DNA from: Candidatus Zixiibacteriota bacterium | GTDB taxonomy: Bacteria; Zixibacteria; MSB-5A5; JAABVY01 | Direction of reading: 5' to 3' | NCBI GenBank assembly: GCA_011777135.1 | Contig: JAABVY010000339.1 | Span: forward strand, 1-5,520 | Length of the DNA stretch: 5,520 bases | Shown here: positions 1 to 4,714 of the stretch, piece by piece | Layout: each line of letters begins with the position of its first letter | Position numbering within the stretch: position 1 is the first letter of the stretch | The notes under the pieces: generated by a model | Databases searched by the model: none | Told to the model about the DNA's origin: nothing | What the model saw: only the letters and a program-made list of their open reading frames with translations | Translations under genes and position numbers: made by a program

Positions 1-620
1 TCACGCTGGGTGACAACTGCTTCAAGAAAAAAGCCACAGTCGATTTCCTGGAGACCGCCGATGCCGTGCTGCGTCCTATAAACTCATTCTACGGCAATCC
101 CGGGAAGGGCTATGTCATAAAAGACAGCCGGGATGGTGTCCCGGTCTGTGTTATTTCTGCATTTGGGCGAACCAATTTCAAAAATCCTGTTCTCGATAAT
201 CCTTTTCTGGCGATGAAACGTCTCCTGAATCATATTACCGGAAAAGCGAAGATCGTAATTCTGGATTTTCACTGCAATGCCACCTCGGAAAAGCTCTGCA
301 TGGGATATTACATGAGCGGGAAGATAACAGCGGTTGTGGGCACCAATTTCTCGACCCAGACCTCGGATTTGCGTCTTGATGAGAATGGGACCGTCTATAT
401 CACCGATGTCGGTATGGTGGGCAGCAAGTTTTCGGTGGGCGGATATGAACCGCAGTCGATAATTGATTCATACCTGAGCGGGCTTTTTCCACGTAAAAAG
501 GTCAAGGCATCTGATTACATTTTTAATTCACTGATTATCGATGTCGATCCCGGGGAGGGTAAGGCAATCGCCGTTGAAACCTACAATTTTGATGTGGATA
601 AAAAGTCAGTTAAAAACTGA
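1..620 (+). CDS. YmdB/TIGR00282-type metallophosphoesterase homologue, probably catalytically degenerate (5' partial)
   Basis: Reading frame is open from base 3 to the TGA at 618-620. About 205 residues are visible; the start lies upstream. Roughly 65 N-terminal residues are missing if the protein matches the usual length of about 265. Family landmarks are clear: an 'RPIN...GNPGKGY' stretch (codons from about 75), 'DFHCNATSEK' (about 267-296), 'VVGTN' and 'YITDVGMVG'. YmdB proteins are dinuclear-metal phosphodiesterases, shown in Bacillus to act on 2',3'-cAMP and to affect late-stage behaviour. Here the usual 'GNHTW' reads 'GDNCF' and the usual 'GTHTH' reads 'GTNFS'. The metal ligands Asn67, His175 and His177 and the catalytic His68 (Bacillus numbering) therefore appear substituted, while His150 of 'DFH' is kept. 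The frame has no stop or shift, so this looks like a conserved pseudoenzyme or an altered-specificity paralogue rather than a decayed gene. The missing N-terminus should hold the remaining ligands (Asp8, Glu39). The gene is convergent with the rfb operon and overlaps it. Confidence 0.85.
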   Translation, partial: TLGDNCFKKKATVDFLETADAVLRPINSFYGNPGKGYVIKDSRDGVPVCVISAFGRTNFKNPVLDNPFLAMKRLLNHITGKAKIVILDFHCNATSEKLCMGYYMSGKITAVVGTNFSTQTSDLRLDENGTVYITDVGMVGSKFSVGGYEPQSIIDSYLSGLFPRKKVKASDYIFNSLIIDVDPGEGKAIAVETYNFDVDKKSVKN

Positions 621-1098
621 TTTTAAACCTGGCGTCCTTTTTATCTTCATACCTGATCTCGTCAACTTCCTCTTTTTTGCCCTCACCGGCATACAGCCTG
701 TTGGGTGCATTGAAAACAAGGCCATCACGAACCCCGACATTCTTGTAGGCATGTACCACACCGGGAGGAATTGAGAGCGCCAGTGGATTTTTCTCGCCCG
801 CCTCGATGATCTGGCTTTTGCCGTTTGTAGGCGAATTCTCACGGTTATCCCAGAGCTGAATCTTGAAGACCGATGGTCCGAAAAAACAGATAAAATCATT
901 CTGTTCCTTGTGTTCATGAGGTCCGCGAATTACGCCGGGCCTGGTCATGGAGATATATGCCATGACCGGCATTATATCAGGATCGATCTCATCCTTTCTG
1001 AACAGCTCGATCAGCCAGCCGCGGGTATCTGTATTTTTCTCCAGTTCACGAATCAAAACACCATTTATTTTTGATATTATCTGATTTGCACAATTCAT
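610..1098 (-). CDS. rfbC: RmlC-like cupin, dTDP-4-dehydrorhamnose 3,5-epimerase family (divergent subfamily)
   Basis: 162-residue single-domain cupin, the last gene of the rfb operon. Family signs are 'RGWL' (26-29), 'PGVIRGPHEH' (54-63), 'WDNRENSPTNGK' (83-94), the cupin 'PPGVVHAYKN' (111-120), and a C-terminal 'NAPNRLYAGEGKKEEVDEIR' (130-149). Classic RmlC epimerises C3 and C5 of dTDP-4-keto-6-deoxyglucose, in the cytoplasm. His61 matches the catalytic base. My hand alignment puts Asp68 where classic enzymes have Lys, Lys79 where they have Asp, and Phe129 where they have the catalytic Tyr. The C-terminal signature resembles a recognised short subfamily usually annotated only as 'epimerase family'. 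A C3-only epimerase or a sugar-nucleotide ketoisomerase are alternatives. The ATG lies 12 bp after the rfbA stop and has no clear Shine-Dalgarno, so it probably depends on coupling to rfbA. Its last 11 bp overlap the convergent phosphoesterase gene. Family is confident; exact reaction is not. Confidence 0.85.
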   Translation of the reverse strand: MNCANQIISKINGVLIRELEKNTDTRGWLIELFRKDEIDPDIMPVMAYISMTRPGVIRGPHEHKEQNDFICFFGPSVFKIQLWDNRENSPTNGKSQIIEAGEKNPLALSIPPGVVHAYKNVGVRDGLVFNAPNRLYAGEGKKEEVDEIRYEDKKDARFKISF

Positions 1099-1110
1099 AA
1101 CGGTTTACTT

Positions 1111-2007
1111 TCAGCTTGAACGTTCGGCTTTTATGCTGTCCACAATATTACTAAGATATTCACCATAGGAACTTTTGTTCATCTCGGCTATTATGTTCTC
1201 GATCCGGCTTTCATCAATAAATCCCATCCTGAAGGCGATCTCCTCCAGGCAGGCGATTTTCAAGCCCTGTCTTTTCTCAATTGTGGCGATGAAATTCGAG
1301 GCCGCCAGCATGGAATCATGCGTGCCGGTATCCAACCAGGCCACACCCCGTCCAAGCCTGATCGCCTCCAGCTCGCCCATTTCGAGATAATTTTCGACAA
1401 GATCGGTAATTTCGAGCTCGCCTCGTCTAGATGGCTTCAACTCAGCCGCCATATCAAGCACGCGGTTATCGAAAATATACAATCCTGTCATCGCATATTT
1501 GGATTTAGGCTTTTCAGGTTTCTCCTCAATTGAGAGTGGCAGTCCCTCTTTATCGAATTCGATGACACCGTATCTCTGGGGATTATTGACGGTGTAGCCG
1601 AAAACCATAGCTCCTTTTTCGAACTTTGAAGCCCTGCGGATAAAGTCTGATTTCCCATGGAATATGTTATCCCCGAGAATTAAAGCGACCGAATCATTTC
1701 CGATGAATTTCCTGCCTATCAGGAAAGCCTGAGCGATTCCATCCGGATTCTCCTGAATTTCATACGATATATCGAGGCCCACATTACTACCATCCCCAAG
1801 GAGCTCCCGAAATCTGGGAATATCGATCGGCGTCGAAATTACCAGTATTTCTCTAATACCCATAAGCATCATGGTAGAAAGAGGATAATAGATCATCGGT
1901 TTGTCGTAAATCGGCAGGAGCTGCTTGGAGCCGACTTTGGTGGCCGGAAATAGGCGGCTGCCTTTTCCGCCTGCTAACACTATACCTTTTTTGATATTTT
2001 GAGACAT
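1111..2007 (-). CDS. rfbA: Glucose-1-phosphate thymidylyltransferase (RmlA/RfbA)
   Basis: 298 residues, the normal length for the short RmlA type. It joins glucose-1-phosphate and dTTP to give dTDP-glucose and pyrophosphate, the first step of the dTDP-deoxysugar pathway in the cytoplasm. The N-terminal nucleotide-binding signature 'LAGGKGSRLFPATK' (11-24) runs into 'SKQLLPIYDKPM' (27-38). 'LGDNIFHG' (111-118) supplies the metal-binding Asp113. 'EEKP' (161-164), 'GLYIFD' (175-180), 'RGELEITDL' (195-203) and 'WLDTGTHDS' (224-232, second metal ligand Asp226) complete the set, and all expected catalytic residues are present. The ATG directly abuts the rfbB stop (TAG then ATG, no gap). It is preceded by GGAAGAG six bases upstream, inside the end of rfbB, so translational coupling is likely. 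Its substrate product feeds RfbB, encoded immediately upstream. Nothing in the gene looks unusual. Confidence 0.97.
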   Translation of the reverse strand: MSQNIKKGIVLAGGKGSRLFPATKVGSKQLLPIYDKPMIYYPLSTMMLMGIREILVISTPIDIPRFRELLGDGSNVGLDISYEIQENPDGIAQAFLIGRKFIGNDSVALILGDNIFHGKSDFIRRASKFEKGAMVFGYTVNNPQRYGVIEFDKEGLPLSIEEKPEKPKSKYAMTGLYIFDNRVLDMAAELKPSRRGELEITDLVENYLEMGELEAIRLGRGVAWLDTGTHDSMLAASNFIATIEKRQGLKIACLEEIAFRMGFIDESRIENIIAEMNKSSYGEYLSNIVDSIKAERSS

Positions 2008-3084
2008 CTATTGCTCTTCCAGACGTTTTTTGTACCAGGTATTATAATAGGTTTTATACTCCCCGCTGATGCACTTTTCCATCCACTCCCGATTATCCAG
2101 GTACCATTGAACCGTTTTTCTCAAACCTTGCTCGAAGTCATGTTCCGGCTTCCATCCCAATTCCTTCTTAATCAATGAATAATCCATGGCATAGCGCCAG
2201 TCATGACCGGGGCGATCCTCCACAAATTTAATCAGCTTTTCGTGTCCATCCTCACCGGTCAGGTCATCCACAATCTTGCAGATCATCCTAACCAGATCTA
2301 TATTTTTAATCTCCTTATCTCCCCCGATATTATAGGTTTTTCCCGATTGTCCATGATGGAAGACTAAATCGATTGCTTTACAGTGATCTTCCACATATAG
2401 CCAATCACGAACATTCTCGCCATCACCGTAAACGGGAAGAGGCTCATGATTAAGAGCGTTGTTAATCATCAGGGGAATAATCTTCTCAGGAAATTGATAT
2501 GGTCCGTAATTGTTTGAACAGTTTGAAGTTACAACATTCAGGCCGTAGCTTTTGTTATAGGCCCGAACAAAATGGTCGGATGATGCTTTGGAAGCGGCAT
2601 AGGGCGAATTTGGGGCATAGCAGCTTTTCTCGCTGAACTTGCCCTCGGCCCCCAGCGATCCAAAGACTTCGTCCGTCGAAACATGGTGAAAGCGAAACTC
2701 CTTACCAAAAAGATTGTGTCTCCGGGAAATCTCCAGAAGATTGTGCGTGCCGATTATGTTAGTGTTTATAAACTTATCGGCGCCCAGGAGAGAGCGGTCC
2801 ACATGGGTTTCTGCGGCCAGATTTATGAGGCCGTTAAACTGATACACCTGGAAAAGCTCGCCAACAAGCTCCCGGTCAGCAATATCGCCCCGGGCAAATA
2901 TATAGTTTTCTTCCATTTCGGTATCCTGTAAATTGGAGAGATTTCCGGCATAGGTGAGTTTATCGAGATTCACAAAAAGATAATCCGGATATTTGGCGAT
3001 CATATAATGCAGCAGGTTCGATCCTATAAAACCGGCTCCTCCGGTAATAAGAACCCGCTTTCCGAATTTGTCTAAATTGCTCAT
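2008..3084 (-). CDS. rfbB: dTDP-glucose 4,6-dehydratase (RmlB/RfbB)
   Basis: 358 residues, the usual length for this extended short-chain dehydrogenase/reductase. It converts dTDP-glucose to dTDP-4-keto-6-deoxyglucose using tightly bound NAD+. The Rossmann motif 'GGAGFIGSN' is at 15-23. 'NLDKLTYAGNL' (39-49) is the classic dTDP-glucose dehydratase strand that binds the cofactor adenosine. 'LAAETHVDRS' (89-98) is diagnostic of RmlB. The dehydration triad residues Thr137, Asp138 and Glu139 sit in 'STDEVFG' (136-142). The catalytic Tyr162 and Lys166 sit in 'YAASK', and 'SNNYGPYQFPEKIIPLMI' follows. All catalytic residues are intact. It is the first gene of the - strand operon, about 30 nt downstream of the predicted transcription start. 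The only Shine-Dalgarno-like site, AGGA at 3099-3102, is 14 nt from the ATG, which is rather far. The ATG gives an N-terminus of normal length, so I keep it. Confidence 0.97.
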   Translation of the reverse strand: MSNLDKFGKRVLITGGAGFIGSNLLHYMIAKYPDYLFVNLDKLTYAGNLSNLQDTEMEENYIFARGDIADRELVGELFQVYQFNGLINLAAETHVDRSLLGADKFINTNIIGTHNLLEISRRHNLFGKEFRFHHVSTDEVFGSLGAEGKFSEKSCYAPNSPYAASKASSDHFVRAYNKSYGLNVVTSNCSNNYGPYQFPEKIIPLMINNALNHEPLPVYGDGENVRDWLYVEDHCKAIDLVFHHGQSGKTYNIGGDKEIKNIDLVRMICKIVDDLTGEDGHEKLIKFVEDRPGHDWRYAMDYSLIKKELGWKPEHDFEQGLRKTVQWYLDNREWMEKCISGEYKTYYNTWYKKRLEEQ

Positions 3085-3120
3085 ATTGGACGGTCTTTTC
3101 CTGCTCTTTCAGGCTGAGGA

Positions 3121-3149
3121 ATGATACTGCTCCGGAGCCGGTTTGTCAA
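3121..3149 (-). promoter_or_regulatory. Predicted sigma70-type promoter of the rfbBAC operon
   Basis: On the - strand, a perfect -35 TTGACA (3149-3144) is followed by a 17-base spacer and the -10 TATCAT (3126-3121, five of six consensus). Transcription should start near 3114, leaving a leader of about 30 nt before rfbB. The spacer contains the perfect palindrome GCTCCGGAGC (3129-3138), which could be an operator but may be chance. This is prediction from consensus; the organism's sigma-factor preferences are unknown. Confidence 0.72.
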
Positions 3150-3216
3150 GCCTGAGGGAATTTTCCCAGCCGACAAGGTCAGAAAAGAAAAAGAAAAATT
3201 TGCTAAAAACATTATC

Positions 3217-3245
3217 TTGTATATCCGAAAAAAAACAATTATAAT
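3217..3245 (+). promoter_or_regulatory. Predicted sigma70-type promoter of the beta-helix gene
   Basis: TTGTAT (3217-3222), a 17-base spacer and a perfect TATAAT (3240-3245) lie upstream of the secreted beta-helix gene. An A-rich tract at 3181-3199 sits where an UP element would be. The predicted start near 3252 gives a leader of about 65 nt. The region is AT-rich, so chance matches are more likely than at the rfb promoter. Confidence 0.5.
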
Positions 3246-3317
3246 GGATTATCAGCACTAGGGGGTTAGAATTTACCCATGATTAGGTCTAATTTATAAC
3301 CGTTTTTGTGCTGTACT

Positions 3318-4535
3318 ATGAAAAGATTTGTTTTTGCCACACTGTGTTTACTGCTGCTTACGGCTGCCTCAATGGCAAGTGTTCTGCACGTACCCGCGCA
3401 GTATGAGAATATTCAAGCCGCGGTTTCAAACGCCCAGGACGGCGATACGGTACTGGTGGCGCCGGGCGTTTACTTCGAGCATGTCGAGTTCAATGGCAAA
3501 GCCATTCTGCTGGCATCCCATTTTGTTCTCGATTCTGACTTAAACACTGTAAAAGCGACTATTATCAGCGGTTCCGATATGATGCATCCCGATACCGGGA
3601 CGGTGATCACTTTCAGAAATGGAGAAACGAATGCCTCTATTTTGAAAGGATTTACGATCCGGTCCGGTTTCGGAACGCTTATTGCCGACAGCTATCTTGG
3701 AGGCGGCATTCTATGCATTAATAATTCTAATCCGGTAATCTGTGATAATATAATCAGGGAAAACAATGCGATTAATGGCGGGGGATGTGCTTTTTTGGAT
3801 TCGGAGCCGTACTTTGTCCGTAACAGAGTGATTTATAATAATGCTCTGCGTGGTGCAGGAGTATATCTGGATAATTCGGAAGCAGTCATTGATTATAGTA
3901 TCATTGGTCATAATTCTGCTACTGAGGACGGAGGAGGAATTTATATCTCTGTCAGTGACAGCTGTGCAATAAGCGATTGTGTGATCTTAAATAATAATGC
4001 CGCCGCAACAGGCGGAATAAGCTGCATTTCATCCACTCCGGACATTTCATATAACGACTTATATAATAATCAGCATACTGACTTCGGTGACTGCGGCGAG
4101 GGTCTTGGCGATACTCTGGTATGCCAGAACTTCAATCTTATACCCTCGGACTGTTTTTACAATATCATCCGTGACCCGGAGTTTTTGGATACGGTCTCGT
4201 TTTATCCGGGCTATGAATCGCCGCTTATAGATGCCGGTTCGGAATTTACTGCGGATTTTCCATGGGACGGCCTGCGCACCGACATCGGTCCATATGAAGT
4301 CCATTATCTGGTTGGAGACAGCAACAGCGACGAGCGAATTAACATCACCGATGCATATTTTTTGATAAAGTATATATTCCTGGGCGGGCCGGCTCCGGAT
4401 CTGATTTACAGAGGCGATTTCAATTGTGACAGGAAATTGAACCTCGTCGATATAATGCAGATAATAAATTATGTTTTCCAGAGTGGACACGGTCCCTGTA
4501 TCAATGTTGTCTGGCCCCCAGAAGCTGTTTATTGA
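3318..4535 (+). CDS. Secreted right-handed beta-helix protein with C-terminal dockerin-like module
   Basis: 405 residues from the ATG at 3318. An in-frame TTG at 3306 is possible, but the ATG gives a textbook signal peptide: Lys2-Arg3, a hydrophobic core at 4-17, and likely cleavage after Ala20 in 'SMA'. The mature start 'VLHVPAQYENIQAAV' with 'DGDTVLVAPGVYFE' is the usual opening of NosD/PbH1 beta-helix proteins. From about residue 128 to 250, five coils recur every 25-26 residues, each beginning with a Gly-rich 'GGGI/GAGV/TGGI' and carrying 'NN' turns. Residues 334-345 and 367-378 are two complete dockerin-type calcium loops (D-x-N-x-D-x3-N-x2-D), each followed by a hydrophobic helix; 'GGPAPD' links them. 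Such proteins are exported. Many bind or cleave polysaccharide, but I see no lyase catalytic signature, so substrate and activity are unknown. No Shine-Dalgarno precedes the ATG. It stands alone, divergent from rfbB. Confidence 0.9.
   Translation: MKRFVFATLCLLLLTAASMASVLHVPAQYENIQAAVSNAQDGDTVLVAPGVYFEHVEFNGKAILLASHFVLDSDLNTVKATIISGSDMMHPDTGTVITFRNGETNASILKGFTIRSGFGTLIADSYLGGGILCINNSNPVICDNIIRENNAINGGGCAFLDSEPYFVRNRVIYNNALRGAGVYLDNSEAVIDYSIIGHNSATEDGGGIYISVSDSCAISDCVILNNNAAATGGISCISSTPDISYNDLYNNQHTDFGDCGEGLGDTLVCQNFNLIPSDCFYNIIRDPEFLDTVSFYPGYESPLIDAGSEFTADFPWDGLRTDIGPYEVHYLVGDSNSDERINITDAYFLIKYIFLGGPAPDLIYRGDFNCDRKLNLVDIMQIINYVFQSGHGPCINVVWPPEAVY
4311..4475 (+). other. Dockerin-type calcium-binding repeat pair within the beta-helix protein
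   Basis: The codons encode two tandem EF-hand-like loops. Loop one is residues 334-345 with ligands Asp334, Asn336, Asp338, Asn342 and Asp345. Loop two is residues 367-378 with Asp367, Asn369, Asp371, Asn375 and Asp378. All ligand positions are occupied in both, so calcium binding is expected. Dockerins classically dock onto cohesins. No cohesin is encoded in this window, and in non-cellulosomal bacteria such modules often have unknown partners. Confidence 0.85.
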
Positions 4536-4582
4536 CCTTTCACAATTCTCTCTTATTGTATAATTTACCCACGAAATAGAAT

Positions 4583-4656
4583 ATAAAAGCAACTAATATG
4601 TACTGTTTATGTGGGAGGCGCATGAATGTGCATCAATGAAAGTAGTTGCATTTTAT
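4583..4656. repeat. Inverted repeat in the intergenic region before the SPFH gene
   Basis: The arm ATAAAAGCAACTA (4583-4595) is complementary to TAGTTGCATTTTAT (4643-4656), with one unpaired base; the 7-bp core GCAACTA/TAGTTGC is perfect. Between the arms a smaller hairpin is possible: GCGCA (4618-4622), loop TGAA, TGTGC (4627-4631). This could be a structured mRNA leader or a protein-binding site. It lacks the GC-rich stem plus U-run of an intrinsic terminator. The function is unknown and chance is not excluded. Confidence 0.4.
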
Positions 4657-4674
4657 GAAATTGATCCTTATTTA
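4646..4674 (+). promoter_or_regulatory. Weak candidate promoter for the SPFH lipoprotein gene
   Basis: TTGCAT (4646-4651), a 17-base spacer and TATTTA (4669-4674) lie about 40 bp upstream of the ATG. The -10 matches only three of six consensus bases, and the -35 overlaps one arm of the inverted repeat at 4583-4656. A perfect TATAAT also occurs at 4559-4564, but its best -35 (TTGACC, 4532-4537) is 21 bases away. The true promoter is unresolved. Confidence 0.25.
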
Positions 4675-4702
4675 ACACGAAAAATGGATAACATTTAAAC
4701 AT

Positions 4703-4708
4703 GGAGGT
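4703..4708 (+). promoter_or_regulatory. Strong Shine-Dalgarno of the SPFH lipoprotein gene
   Basis: GGAGGT lies six bases before the ATG at 4715, which is close to ideal spacing and fixes that start. It is the clearest ribosome binding site in the window and contrasts with the beta-helix and rfbC-like genes, which have none visible. Confidence 0.85.
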
Positions 4709-4714
4709 CTTATT

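Noticed and set aside
606..917. 103-codon - strand frame within the rfbC-like gene
   Set aside because: It is an alternate frame of a gene whose cupin motifs are unmistakable; its Arg-rich product is typical of a shadow frame.
3306..3317. TTG at 3306 as the start of the beta-helix gene
   Set aside because: The ATG at 3318 gives a cleaner signal peptide starting Met-Lys-Arg, and no ribosome binding site favours the TTG.
3700..4060. Possible DNA repeat array in the beta-helix coding region
   Set aside because: The periodicity is at the protein level (25-26-residue coils with Gly and Asn turns); the nucleotide copies are too diverged to be a tandem DNA repeat or CRISPR.
4536..4582. Intrinsic terminator after the beta-helix gene
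   Set aside because: No GC-rich hairpin followed by a T-run is visible here; the sequence is simply AT-rich.
4059..4592. 177-codon open frame on the - strand opposite the beta-helix gene
   Set aside because: It is antisense to the dockerin-coding end of a clear gene, its translation matches no family I recognise, and it has no ribosome binding site or domain signs.
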